Notes under the pieces: generated by a model
The model's database searches: none
What the model saw: only the letters and a program-made list of their open reading frames with translations
Told to the model about the DNA's origin: nothing
Source: Lytechinus variegatus
Lineage: Eukaryota > Echinodermata > Echinoidea > Temnopleuroida > Toxopneustidae
Length of the DNA stretch: 64,000 nt
Assembly (NCBI RefSeq): GCF_018143015.1
Contig: NC_054753.1
Span: 28,103,462 to 28,167,461 of the forward strand
Direction of reading: 5' to 3'
Translations under genes and position numbers: made by a program
Shown here: one piece after another, positions 1-11,951 of the stretch
How the letters are laid out: each line of letters starts with the position of its first letter
How positions within the stretch are numbered: position 1 is the first letter of the stretch

Positions 1-332
1 GGACCAATCAGTGTGCTTCTTTCATATTTGCAATCCATCGCAAACCTTTGTGTTACGGAGCCCAGATATCCATACCAGTCAGTGGCGTTCACAGTTCTTC
101 AATGTATTAAACCGCTTCAAGCTCTCGGCCACACCCAAATCTAAATTTATTCTTGACGGTATCCCCCATCAAATCTACGTACTTGAAGAAGACGAAAAAA
201 AAAATCATTCCAATACTTAGATTATAGATGAACAAAACTAATTTCTTCATTCAGTGAAAAGTTTTAAGGCAGAGCAGACGGACAACTTCTCAGCATCGTT
301 GTTCAATTTTGGCGGGAATTTCTTTCAGCATT
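1..332 (+). promoter_or_regulatory. Proximal promoter and 5' UTR of the H2A variant gene
   Basis: This stretch leads into the histone ATG at 333. A CCAAT box lies at 4-8 (context GGACCAATCAG). A strong E2F-like match, TTTTGGCGGGAA, lies at 307-318, only 15 bases before the ATG. Both motif types are common at S-phase and histone-related promoters. The transcription start is not visible, so the E2F-like site could lie in the 5' UTR or at the start site. A 69-codon open frame at 11-220 is not recognisable and is not called. Confidence 0.45.
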
Positions 333-2555
333 ATGAGTGGACGCGGGAAAGGCAAGCCAAAGTCTACCAAGTCAGTCACCCGCAGCTCCCGGGCTGGTCT
401 GCAGTTCCCTGTCGGTAGAATTCATCGGTTCCTCAGAAAAGGTGAGATAAACGAGAATTATATGTATTTATTCCATACGTACATCATGGAAACAATTGCA
501 TCAAGAGATTCAAAATGAAATGTTGAAAGTGCGGAGGTCAGGAACTGTGCAAAAAAAGCTCATTCCAAGGTGTTAATTTGAAGAAAGAAAATTGATGGAA
601 ACCCTTTAAATATGAAACTGGAAAAAGTGATTACTCTATGATTCCAAATATTTGCACGAAATGTGACATTGAAGGTATTCTGTCGGTTTCATATTTGGAT
701 ATTTTTTGGTAAAAATGTAAGAAGGTTGTGGAATATGAGTTGAAAACTAGATTGTCAGACGGTATGGAAGAGAAGAAAGAAGAGGGACGGGGGGGGGGGG
801 GAGAAGGAAGGATGGAGATGAGTGATGGAGGGAGAGGGTGGATACAGGGAAAAGCGGGGGACAAGTAAAATAGTGAACATTTAAAGGGGAATGAAACCTT
901 TGCAACAAAGAGGCTTGTGTAGAAACAGAAAAACCAAAGAATAAGAATCAAGAAAGTTTGAGAAAAATCAGACAAATAACGAGAAAGTTATGAGCATTTG
1001 AATATGGCAATCACTAATGCTATGGAGATCCTCCCATTGGCAATGCGACAAGGATTTGTGATGTCACTGATGAACATCTTTCCCTTTGGTGGACTATAAA
1101 ATACCCTCAAAATGTCTCTTTACTTTTTCTTATGATGATACAAACTCTTTATCCAAGATGTATTCTTAAAAAATATGTATTACATGCCCTCATGCAGAAA
1201 GAACACATGGTCTATGGATAGATGTGATAAAAGAGGCAATTCAAGTGAAATATATACTAAAGTAATATGGGGAGAGTTGTTCACAAGTGACATCACACAT
1301 CTTGGTCGCATTGCCAATTTGCTATCTCCATAGCATTAGTGATCGCAATATTCAAATGCTCATAACTTTCTCATTTGTCCAATTTTCTCAAACTTTTGTT
1401 GATCTGTTTCTTTGATTTTTCTGTTTTCACACAAGCTATCTTGTTCCAATGGTTTTATTCTCCTTTAATTGGTATCTTCGCGTAACTCGTATTTATTCGT
1501 AGAACGCCAACGCAAGTTCATTTCAGTGTTCATAGCTCTATCTCAGATGGGCCGTAGAATTAGACTATTTTATAATTTTTCTATACAAAAATGTGCCTTT
1601 ATAGAAAATGATTCACAACCGTACGAGACACTGAATCGCTCTGATTAGATTTGCATTATCATGGTCAACTTGCTTTCATCGATCTAACTTTTCTTTCAGG
1701 CCAGTATGCTCATAGGATTGGTGGGGGAGCGGCTGTATACCTAGCTGCTATACTCGAGTACCTCTCAGCAGAAATTTTGGAGCTTGCCGGGAATGCAGCC
1801 CGGGACAATAAGAAATCTCGAATAGTCCCGAGACATCTCCAGTTGGCAATCAGGAATGATGAAGAACTCAACAAACTCTTGAATAATGTCACTATCGCAT
1901 CGGTATGTATCCTAATGACGTCACATTTTTTTTAAAGAGTTGCGAATTTCAAGAATAATTCCTAATATGGAAAATTCAGTGATGTCATGATTTGTAATTT
2001 GAACTGTAAACGTACCACCCCTTTAAAAACGAGGCAAGCATACTAATTGGTCAAAATGATGACATCTGTACACTACCATGACTACGAGGCGTACTTAATC
2101 TCGCAGGATGATGTATGCCATCAGTGGTGTAAAGTGAGGGGGGGGGTGACCATGCATACAGAAAATCGCAATGAGATGGAATTTTTTAACGTTTTTCCTA
2201 CACTCTTATTGAAAAGAAAAATCAAGGGATACGTGTGTGTGTGGGGGGGGGGGGGGGGGGGTGAAGCCCCAACGTCCGCTTCCGAAGCCCCTGCTCTTGA
2301 TATTTGTATTAAGCTGTAAAGCATCGTATTTAAACGTAAGATATCTTTTCCATTTACCATGTTTACTTGCTATGGTGTTTTGCGAAAAAATTAAAAGCAG
2401 TTTCAAAATGCAGTGCTTATTTATGGATTGTTGAACTAATTTCCGTTTTTTATTTTCCTCTCTAGGGTGGAGTGATGCCCAACATTCAGGCGGTACTCCT
2501 TCCGAAGAAGAGCGGGAAAGCAGCGAAGCAGAGTGGACCGAGTATGGAGTACTAG
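333..2555 (+). CDS. Histone H2A variant, H2A.X-like, three exons
   Basis: Core histone that pairs with H2B in the nucleosome. Exons are 333-441, 1700-1902 and 2466-2555. All junctions are GT-AG and the phases fit, giving 402 coding bases and 133 residues. The ATG opens MSGRGKGK, the usual H2A start. The core is conserved: [31 protein letters not shown], and the NDEEL acidic-patch stretch. Departures from canonical H2A are GGGAAVYL for [16 protein letters not shown] for LGKVTIAQ, and a C-terminus ending PSMEY. H2A.X proteins end SQ(E/D)-hydrophobic, so this is an H2A.X-type tail without the Gln. Introns, and no visible histone 3' stem-loop (a short GGC...GCC hairpin), point to a polyadenylated, replication-independent variant. 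A foldback element sits in intron 1. Whether it is expressed in germ line, embryo or elsewhere cannot be told from sequence. Confidence 0.93.
881..1468. mobile_element. TTAA-type foldback MITE in H2A intron 1
   Basis: The ends are inverted repeats. The left end reads TTAAAGGGGAATGAAACC and the right end reads as its near-complement ending CTCCTTTAA. The inverted similarity runs deep into the element, so it is close to one long imperfect palindrome. A second copy of the same family lies at 58924-59510. TTAA at the ends suggests a piggyBac or Kolobok-type non-autonomous element. It encodes nothing visible. Confidence 0.75.
2243..2261 (+). repeat. 19-base G run in H2A intron 2
   Basis: An uninterrupted run of 19 G follows a short (GT)n stretch. 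It has quadruplex potential and is also a likely site of assembly or length error. Similar G or C runs occur elsewhere in the window. Confidence 0.8.
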
Positions 2556-2724
2556 CTGCATTGACCACCGTCACACTTCCGGCATCCCCTCGGCACTGCT
2601 CGGCATGACACGCTCGGAATATTTCGGTATACTTCGTCAACCTGTTGGCACGCTATTGTAGGCGGCACTTTTCACCCATCGGCACATCAATGCGGAGTCA
2701 TTTTCATCTTCTCGGCCTCTCTGG

Positions 2725-3200
2725 ATGTTTGCCCTCATCCGTTTAGAAATTCTCCGGCCTTCCTCTGCAACCCTTCGTCACTTTTTCGCTAGCCCTCGTT
2801 TTCATTGTCACATTTCCGTCACCATGCTAGGTATTCGTCATCCTGGCGATAACTTTCATTTTCTTAGTACCTCGTGACGTCTGCCTTCATCCGGTTAGAA
2901 ACACATCTTTCTTTCGTCATCATCTCATCACAGTTTTGCTAGCCCTCGATGTCTTTCGTCATCTTTTCGGCACCATCTTCGGCATTCGTCATCCGCCCGA
3001 GATTCTTCGTCATCCTCTCGTTAATTTTCGAAAACTTGTGTTTTCTCTACACGTCTGTCATCATCCGGTTAGAAACCATCGTTCTTTCGTCATCTCTTTA
3101 ATCTTTCGCTATCCCCCGTCTTTCCTCATCTTTTCGGCAACATCTTCAGCATTCGCCATCTTCTCGATAGTTTTCGTCTTCTCGATATCTCTTGACCATG
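2725..3200 (+). repeat. Degenerate three-copy tandem repeat downstream of H2A
   Basis: Three units of about 150-175 bases each begin near a TCATCCGGTTAGAAA-like motif (about 2736, 2888 and 3061). Each goes on with TTCGTCATC, GCTAGCCCTCG and TCTCGGCA-like submotifs. The stretch is pyrimidine- and CpG-rich, unlike the AT-rich surroundings, and starts 170 bases after the stop codon. It may be part of a long 3' UTR. The open frame across it is a by-product of the repeat. Confidence 0.6.
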
Positions 3201-3299
3201 TTCACACCTTTCGTTGCTAATCCCTCGTCATATTTTCAGTAGCGTTTCGGCACTATATTCACTTTGGGCACTCTCGTCTTCTCGGCATCCTTTCGACAC

Positions 3300-4889
3300 A
3301 GTCAGGGGACTACTTTGCCACCACCTCGAAACGGAAGCCTTAAAGGACCGAGTAGCATTTTGTTTACTCGAATAGGGAGACTTTGAATTTGTTGGGTAAC
3401 CTGTGATATCCCAACAATTCAACTTCATCGCGAAACGTTAAGGTTTCTACCTTTCCAGGATTATTGTCTCGACAGGCTCGAAACAAAAATACGAGAAAAG
3501 ACATGGTCATTGCTCATGATATATCGGCCCTGTATTACGTGATTGATCTTACGTAAAATATACATTTGAGATTAATCACAGCGTTGCAAATGATCGGATT
3601 CGATCACAACTCTCGTGATAATGGGTTCAGAATCTCTTTGGTGGGAGCGAGTGTTAGATTATCATAAATTATTGCGCTTTGACTAAGACAGCCAGCCCTG
3701 TCATAGTTTCGAAATACTGAAACTGTGTGCATGATTTTAAATAAGGATGAATACTTTGCCAAACATTCTACCATCTCTGATTGAAATACTGTAACAGTAT
3801 AAGAATTTGTAAATTGCCTTTTCAGAGAATTCTTGCATTCATTCGATTCGTTTTCGGATGTTTGTATTAGTAATATGTTCAAATCTCCAAACGCAGTTGT
3901 CGACAAAATGGCTTTGATCTGTTTAATGTGTTTAAAGTAAGTCGAGAAAATTATATTCATATTGCATTTTTAACGATTATTGGTTTACGGGAGTGAATGT
4001 TTTAAACACATACTTAAGACCTTTAGACGTCATATATTTAAAAATATCAGCTTTCTTCTAGATATCACTCCCATTTTCTGTAGATAATTAATATAATTCA
4101 TGGTAGGTAGTGATAGTAATTGTTTCTTGTTCTCAGTTGCATGTGGGACTGTTGTGTAAATGATTTTTTTTTTTGTTTGCGTTACGTATGTCACATCTGT
4201 TAAATAAAGTTTTATCAATAAATTTTCTGGATCGAATCTCGTCATTATTCCGTAATTGAATCATTGGTAGTAGCATGTACTATGATCATGGATACAATTA
4301 CTCGTAATTATATTAAACATGCGTCGAATGTTGCTGTTTGATTGATTGGCGAAAAACCGAATCACGTGATAAATTTTAGATTTTAGCAATCAAACACAAT
4401 GTGATTTTCTTTTTTGCGCGCACCTCAAAAATAAGTGAAAGAAACTTGAGAACTCAATTTGCCTTCATTTGATGACATTTTTTGTCATTTTTTTTTCTGG
4501 AAACTAAACGCTTTTCAGTTTTTAGTGGACATCTTTTGCTTGTCCAATATATGTAGGACAAAATGCAACCCATTTATCAGTTTGGTTGTCAGTTTTTTTA
4601 GACTTATATGCTCCATGTGTGCAGCTTTTTCTGAATGTGGAATATAAAACAAATAATCACCTTTTGGTTTCATTTGAGACAAGTTATCACTTCTATCGGC
4701 TATAATCGAGACATTATACTTAATGCATGATACAATCTTCGCTTCAGGAAAAGTAAACTATATCAAATTCGCCGTGTCCTTATGTCGATGTCAACCGTAT
4801 TTGCTTTGTCATGATTATTAGTATTTTTTCCTCATTTTTGTTTCTTCCGTTTGCCCCTTCTTGGCAACGATACTCTTGGCAAATATTCC
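3300..4889. other. No gene seen; probable end of the H2A transcript
   Basis: AT-rich sequence without recognisable coding exons on either strand. An AATAAA at 4203-4208, followed by a second AATAAA-like string about 13 bases on, is the first clear polyadenylation signal that I see downstream of the H2A stop. If it is used, the 3' UTR would be about 1.65 kb. Confidence 0.4.
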
Positions 4890-5265
4890 CTGAAATGAAC
4901 CCCTAAACAAGTACAGGAATGTTTTATTGCTACGGGTCCTTCGGCCGTCGGCTTACCTTATTTGGTTTAGTACGACCCCAACTTCTACACCTCGCGCAAA
5001 ATGGACTCTAAACACGAAGTGTTGGGGCAAAAAGGACATCCTTTATACAACATTTTAATTTTGTTTTATCCCCGCAAATTCGACCTTAAACACGTAATTT
5101 TCCTCGTGAAATAAATACCTTTTTTCATTATTTTTGTGTTTTTGACACCCTTATCGCGTTGCGTACGTAACGTGCCCTATCGTGAAAAAGACATCCTTTT
5201 TACGTGTTTTTTGGTCACGCATGGTATCCACTCGTCAATGTAAGTGGCCCCCCGCCCCCTTCACT
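4890..5265 (+). repeat. Dispersed repeat ending in a GGTATCCACTCGTCAATG block
   Basis: A CpG-containing block whose right part (TTTTTGACACCC, then CACGCATGGTATCCACTCG) recurs in the same orientation at about 49190-49460 and inverted at about 56140-56290. It has no coding capacity. The family is unknown to me. Confidence 0.6.
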
Positions 5266-6883
5266 TTCTCTCTCCCACTCTCGCTCTCTCTCTTTTTTTT
5301 TGGGTGGGGGGGGGGTCGCCACAGAGCATATGCATTACATGTATTTTGTAACTTAAAACGTGTGACAAAGCTTTTTATAGTTTCAATATTGATTTTATTT
5401 ATAGATACCGGAACTTTTCAAAATTGGCATGGGAGAAGAGAATGGAGTTATCCATCTTAATTGTACATGGTGTAATTTCATGATTATATTTGTAAGGTAG
5501 GTAACCAACAAAATTAAAAGGTATAGCTTACAATTTTAGGACTAAATGAATATATATTTTGAACATATAAGACTTTATAATGTATAAAATGAAGTAGACA
5601 ACAATCCATTAAAAAGTGTTGGCCCAAAAGAACGCCGAAGCAACCTTTACTTTTCCTTACCGACATGAGTAAGATGAGGGCGCTCTTTAACATTTTGTTG
5701 AGTTCTGGACCTCCAAACGGATGAGATGGCAGACCGCAAACATTTATTTTCCAAATTTAAAAACGGAAATGGAATTTATGACGCAAGACAGTCCATTAAC
5801 GGGGATGTGAAATCGCAAGAGACGTAAAGAAAATGTTATTGTCCAAAACCTTCAGTGATAGTATTCTAATTTTCTCTTTTTATTAGAAAATGATCTGACG
5901 CCAGGGTAGACTTCGTATAGTCTGGGACAAGCCAATGGACCATTACCGGTATTATGATTTTCATTTTTCAACAAGTTTAAAAGGGAGAAAAGGTATTTTC
6001 AATTAAGAAAGAAAGGGAAGGGGATTAAAGAGTGTCATAGTTTCAGGCACAGTTCCTACAACCACTTTTAAACCCCATTGTTAGGAAATCTTGCCCCACC
6101 CCCTCATATCAAAGTACTCTGGTGCTGCCCCCCTGTTCTGGATGGTGACATGTATTGTTGCTTCACAAGAACTTAATGTCATAAATATACAATGGAATTC
6201 TACATGGTCAGACAAGTATAAAATATAGTGCATAATATTCTATTGAAAAAAAACCTTTGTGAAAAACCCTAATAGGTGGTGGGGGCATGTACATACATAA
6301 AATACACCTACCCACAATGTTATATTCCCTACTTTTTCACTAGAAGGGGGCAGCCGCCCCCCCCCCCCCGTGGCGCCACCCTTGCTTGTATAGGACTTTT
6401 TGTCATTACAAAGCAAAAATAAAAAAAAAATCATTGGATATATTCTTCCAATTCATGGACATTATGCCCTATTGCAAGTTTTGCAACACTGTATACAAAC
6501 TGTCTCTCAACTCCTCATAAAGATTGTTTTTCTCATCTCCCTTGGGTGATCTTTATAAAAAGGTTTGAATAATTGAATTTACCTCCCTATATATTTTTCT
6601 TTTCCCCATTCAAGTTACGTTTACTCTCTTTCACAATAGGAACATGAATTTAAAACTCAAAGAAACTACAGCTAATGAAAACAATTCTTTTATCCAAAGA
6701 ACTTTAATTAAATATCTTTTTTTTTAACAAAGGTGACTGCAGAAACTGCCAGCATGAATTTACCGAAAAATAGCCAAACATACAGAATTATAGACTTATT
6801 GATCAATACAGAATTTAGCAATTTAATGACAACTCTGTCAGTATATGCCTAAAAAGAAATTGGCATTGACATTGTTTTTTAAA
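5266..6883. other. No gene seen
   Basis: AT-rich, with a pyrimidine tract and G run at about 5263-5315 and a G/C-rich repeat scrap at about 6345-6385 (C run followed by GTGGCGCCACCC). No exon, RNA gene or intact element is recognisable. Confidence 0.4.
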
Positions 6884-7409
6884 TAAACCCCTCAAAAAAG
6901 TTCTGCAACTCAAGTTTGAGTACTAATAAATTTCTTAGTGTGCCATCATCATATGTAAAAGTGATATCTTTAGAAAGCATGATTATTCTTCTTTACAATC
7001 ATGTGTCATTTGTAATGCTAGTGTTATCATGAAATACACAGACATGATAAAACGCAGCAATGTTAGAAATGAAATGTTGCAAAATGCGTAGTTTCCGATA
7101 GCGAATTTCCAATTGTTTGGAGGATGGACCGAGTGCATTCACTGTCACCTGCATGGTGGAAATTCTATAGAAATGGAGACTCTTGTTAGAAATCAATGCA
7201 TTTTGCAACATTTCACTTCTGACTTTTCTCAATGTTCAGGGTGACTGCATATTCCATGATTACATAATCACAGCAAATGGCATGTCATTGTAAAGAGGAA
7301 TAGAGGAAATTCAGCTTTCCAATGATACCAGTTTCATCTTTTATACTTCATTAACCAAAAATATATCATCCCCCAAATCTGAGTTGCAAAACTTTATTTG
7401 AGGGGTTTA
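6884..7409. mobile_element. MITE with AAACCCCTC termini
   Basis: Terminal inverted repeats of about 29 bases: the left end reads TAAACCCCTCAAAAAAGTTC and the right end reads as its near-complement ending TTTGAGGGGTTTA. A second inverted pair inside (GAAATGTTGCAAAATGC against GCATTTTGCAACATTTC) makes a hairpin core. TA at both ends fits a Tc1/mariner-type TA target, but the superfamily is inference. Confidence 0.65.
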
Positions 7410-8759
7410 TATTTAAGTACATTGATACAAATTGAATATGATTACAATGCATGATTCACTTAAAGAAATAGTATTAAAAACTTCATGAAAGACTCGAGCG
7501 GTATCAACTTGGAATGGCTGAAAAATATATAAATATGTAGTCAAATTTAAGTGATGAAAGTCAAAATATGAAACAGAAAAGGTAAAAAAATTAGTTTCAA
7601 AGTGATATTTCTCACAGGCAAAACTAAAAATAAATAAAGATACTGAAAATGTACACATGCCAAACAATTTTGACTCCAAGCTTTAATAAAATCCATAAAA
7701 ATACATACCTCATTTCGCTGCACAAAATGCAAATCTAGCGAAGATTGAATGTGAATAAAGCAGAGGTTTTGCACTGAAAAGGGGATGATTCTGCTCAACC
7801 TGCTAAAAAGGGAATTTCTTTTCCATAGAGGGGAAATGAGGTAAAATGATGAAATTAGAAAACCAAGTACCGTGAAAGGAGTTCAAACTTGACTTATTTG
7901 AAATTCATTACGTGATTCAGAAAGGACGAGCTATGCTCATAAAAAAGTATCCTAACAAAGCTTTTACGGTTATTTCAATTTTTCTGAAAATAAAATCATT
8001 TTGTTTGTTATTGCTTTAATATATATTTGATTATTAATTCTAATAAACCTATCTCTCATGCAGGCTCTAATGATCATCTACATTATTTCAATAATCTCTC
8101 CATCGCTAAATACACACTTGTACTTTGTATCTGCTGAGTTAAATCTTTGCTTTTTAGAATTAAGTAGCAAAAGAGCTATTTGGCAGCACTGCTATACATA
8201 TTTCGTATAAAAGATCTATATATATATTATGCCATTATTATCATCAAGATTGAAATATATGATGCAAAACATTTGGGAGGCCTACAAAAGCTGCATACAT
8301 GTACACAAATGATAACCCCATTTCCGAGTACATTTAGGAAATTCATCAAATTTCAAGGCACTTTTTTTCTTTAAAAAAACCCACTAGGGTAGCCGACTCG
8401 ACAAGCTATCCATTTTTTTTGTTGCTTTTCCCTAAATTCCTATACTATTGTAATGTTAAAAACTAAAATTTGTATATATACCATGTACATGTAGAAGTGT
8501 GACCATTACCTTCTTTGGCATGTAAATTTGTGGGTTTTTTTTACATGGAATAATTAAATAAATGGACCGAAAGTGACCTGAAAAACAGGTACAGTTACAA
8601 CTAGGTAGTCAAAGGCTGACCATATGCCTATATAACCATTTAAAGTTTACAAAAACAACACGACTGATGGAAATATATATCAAATGATCATTTTCCATGG
8701 ATGCATAATCCATTACCAAGATAAATTCACTAACAATTACGGTTGTCCAATATTTTATA
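7410..8759. other. No gene seen
   Basis: AT-rich intergenic DNA. The open frames here are short and of low complexity. Nothing is recognisable until the LINE fragment that follows. Confidence 0.35.
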
Positions 8760-9475
8760 GAAAGCTTCATTATTAATATTACCGGCTTAAACCATTCATG
8801 TTTTATGTTTTCATATTGCATGAATGAGTTGCCTAAAACATTTGGTTATTTTACAACGAACCAAAGTATAAACAAATATAACACAAGAATATCTGATGAA
8901 CTATATATTCCTTTTTACCGGCATAATTTCTCAAGAACAGACATAAGTTATAGTGGACCACTCATATATGGAAAAATTTGCCCCCTGAAATGAAACAATG
9001 TCCTTCTTTAAACTTGTTCAAAAGAAAATGTAAATCTTACTTGTTAAATAATTGTACTACTCATTGAATAAGCTTATCAGTTATATGTTTTTGTCTTTGC
9101 TTTTACTTTATTTTTTGTTTTTAAATTAGTCTTCTTTTGTTCTATACCAGTCTTCTGATTTGGTTTGATTTTGATCTTTGTTTTCAATCTCAAAAGTTGA
9201 TTGGAAGATATTGTTGTTTTTTTTACTATCAGTAATGAATGTAAAAAGGGAGTAGCCTAGATAGGCCAATGGCTTTTTGTTACTCCTTCACATCCCATTC
9301 ATTACTTTTTTCTTGTTGTTTGTTGTTTAAATTGCACAACTGTCATTGTTGTTTTAAACTATTGGATTAATTCACTATTGTATTGTACCCTGCTTTTTTT
9401 GAAGAGATATGTGAAATAAATGAATTTCTAAGAGATGTGAAATAAATGAATTTGAAAATTTTAACTAAGTGTAAA
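8760..9475 (+). mobile_element. 5'-truncated LINE, 3' end only
   Basis: A decayed open frame carries the C-terminal signature that many non-LTR reverse transcriptases share: NELPKTFGYF, then NKYNTRISDELYIPFYR, then SYSGPLIYGK, and a trailing basic FKRK-like stretch in another frame. The 3' tail is a short repeat of GAAATAAATGAATTT, as expected where a LINE ended. The reverse transcriptase core is missing. It is related to the copy at 61372-63520, which carries the same C-terminal pattern. Confidence 0.65.
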
Positions 9476-9857
9476 TGCCAAATCTCAGAGGCAATGAATA
9501 CATGTTAATTATGTAATGTTCACAAATCATCAGATCATGGAAATAATTCTGGAGTTATTCTTTACAAATTTGTAAGTTTATAAGTTAGACTATAACATTC
9601 AAATTTCGAACATTTCCTTATCTCTCTCGATTTGAACTTTGTATATATATAAATATATATATGCATTGATTTGTTGTTTCCGTTATGACCAATAAAACTC
9701 CTGCCAGGCAGTGTTAATTATTATGATTTATAAAAGATATGAGCATATATCTATAAATATATCTTCATAAATTTGTGCAATATTACATGATGAGTGGTAT
9801 TTCATAAGGCTATTCGTAGGTTATGCATACAGGTAACTTTGTGCACGACTGGTGACC

Positions 9858-10095
9858 TGAGCCTGTCTTACAAAGATTTAAAATTGGTCCCATCAACCTC
9901 AACTGCATGGAAATCCATCGATGCCGTAATTTATTCCACAGGAAACTTGCCCCACGTCCTTTGTAAAGAAAGAGAAGCACACTGATTTTCAAGAAAAGGA
10001 TGAGTGCATGCATACACAGGATACCTACAAAATATTTTGAACAAATATACATTTTAGATGTTGATGTTACCGCCGGCTTTGTAAGACGGGGCCCT
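9858..10095. mobile_element. MITE, GTCTTACAAAG family, copy 1
   Basis: The left end GCCTGTCTTACAAAG is matched by the inverted right end CTTTGTAAGACGGGGCCC. It belongs with the better-preserved element at 10672-10939. No coding capacity. Confidence 0.5.
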
Positions 10096-10671
10096 GTTCT
10101 TGGATGCCATATCAGATTCTCAACCATTTTTCCTTCTGTCAGCTTATTTACAAGTTAAAATAAAAGCTAATTTCATTTATTGAAATTCTATTTGTTAACA
10201 AGCATCTGAAAGAAAAGTTCAAAATTTGTCCAAATTTGATTAAGGCTTTTGGAAATTTACTCCCTAAACAGGAAGATATGGATCTCATTTACAACAAACA
10301 AACAGTCATGTGATCAGTTGTGGGCAAATTACATGTACTTATATCTCTATGAAAAGTAACCAAGATTCAATAAATATTTATTGCAATTATACAGAAACAG
10401 TGGATTATCTTGTACTGTATACATCAAGCAATGTCCTTATTCAAATAATAAATAATTCAATTTCCAGGCCATCCTATCTACAGTTCTTCACTGTTGTTTG
10501 TTAGAAAAAAATCACAAGTCTTTGATTGTCATCTAAAAAAGAAGTTCACAACACAGAATCACAATTTTTCATAAAAATGTGTAACTGATGTACACAAGTC
10601 TTCATAAAAACATTTTACACTTAAGGCAGTGAATTATGTACTATATAAAATGAAATATTCAACCGATACAT

Positions 10672-10939
10672 CAGGGCCCCGTCTTACAAAGAGTTGCGAT
10701 TGATCCGATCAATCACAACTATGGAAAGCCAGCAACATCAGCATAAATAATGCATGTTTGTTTAAAATATAATATTTTCTATGTTGTATTCACGCATTCA
10801 TTGTTTTCTTGAAAATTCGCTGTCCTCTTAGTTTACAAGACATTGTGCAAATTTCCTGTCTAAAATTATGACGTTGTTGGCTTCCAATTGAGTTATGATT
10901 GATTGGATCAACCACAACTCCTTTTACGATGGGGTCCTG
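10672..10939. mobile_element. MITE, GTCTTACAAAG family, copy 2
   Basis: The left end CAGGGCCCCGTCTTACAAAG continues into GTTGCGATTGATCCGATCAA. The right end repeats this inverted (TTGATTGGATCAACCACAAC, then GGGGTCCTG). The arms are about 50 bases long. Related to 9858-10095. Confidence 0.65.
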
Positions 10940-11951
10940 ATTTGGAACTTGTTCCACCACCAATACATTTTTAAAATAAGATATTACAATGTTACCAAAT
11001 ATACAAACTATTTCAAGCCCATGTAAGTACATTATGTGTCACTCAAAGATTAAGGAGAATAAAAAGTGAACCTGCTTGCTCAAAGAAAAAATATTTTCCA
11101 AGTACAAAATTCATTTTTAAAAGGCCAGCCAAAGTTGGAAGAATAAAGGAAACTGTTTTATAAACAACAGAAAACATAAGCAAGCTGACATCTCTCACAC
11201 TGATTAAGCTCAACACCTCTTCTTAGGTAAAAAAAAAAGAGTCAAATCACACTCTTGATAGCTCAACACCCAGGGAACACCTATTATGTTTTGTGTCGTG
11301 CTGACCTAAAACTCGACCCAACACCAAGCTTGATATCCCTCATTGTAGAATAAAACAGCTGACATGAAAACAAAACTCAAATCGTATGCTCAGAGTACGT
11401 TTACAATAGCAAGGAAGAACGTATAGAATTGTACAATTCATTGGAATTTGAGAATTATTGCTTATTATGAAGTGTGATCATTCTAAGTTTTTTCTTGTAC
11501 ACCCTGTAGAATACAAGATTTCAAAAATGGATGACACGTTCACCGACAGCCTACTTTACATATGAATAAATTTATGTAAATGTAATAGGATTATTTCAGT
11601 TTATCAGTTTTGCCCAGGGTGATAAAAAGGAGTATGGCATTAGATTAAGCATTGGTTTATCATTTTTATTTTTCTTTCTCCAAATAAATACACATTTCTA
11701 CCACGTAAAATTAGCGTAAAAAAAACCTTACTAATCAAAGAAAAAATACAAAGAAATAAGTGTTCTTTTGTTTATCATGACGTGACAATTCCCAATGCTC
11801 ATCAAATTTTTGAAGAGGTACTTTGTATATTAACCGTTTCTACTCTAAGGGTCGATACCTTTCGTTGCCGAGATCAAAATTTTTGACAAGGTGAACTTCC
11901 CTAAAGGGCTTTATATGGGCTTGTTGCCCCTAATGAAAACTTGGTCTAGTA
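10940..11951. other. 3' flank of XXYLT1, no other gene seen
   Basis: This lies downstream of the minus-strand XXYLT1 stop. A minus-strand AATAAA (TTTATT at 11665-11670) is a plausible polyadenylation signal, about 285 bases past the stop. The rest is AT-rich and unremarkable. Confidence 0.4.

Noticed and set aside
11-220. 69-codon plus-strand frame before the H2A gene
   Set aside because: No recognisable family, no splice context, and it lies in the H2A promoter region. The window edge prevents judging it as a last exon.
2556-2720. Replication-dependent histone 3' stem-loop
   Set aside because: No GGC...GCC hairpin of the histone type is visible after the stop; consistent with a polyadenylated variant.
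2936-3220. 94-codon frame downstream of H2A
   Set aside because: It is the translation of a pyrimidine-rich tandem repeat; composition is biased to F, S, I and H.
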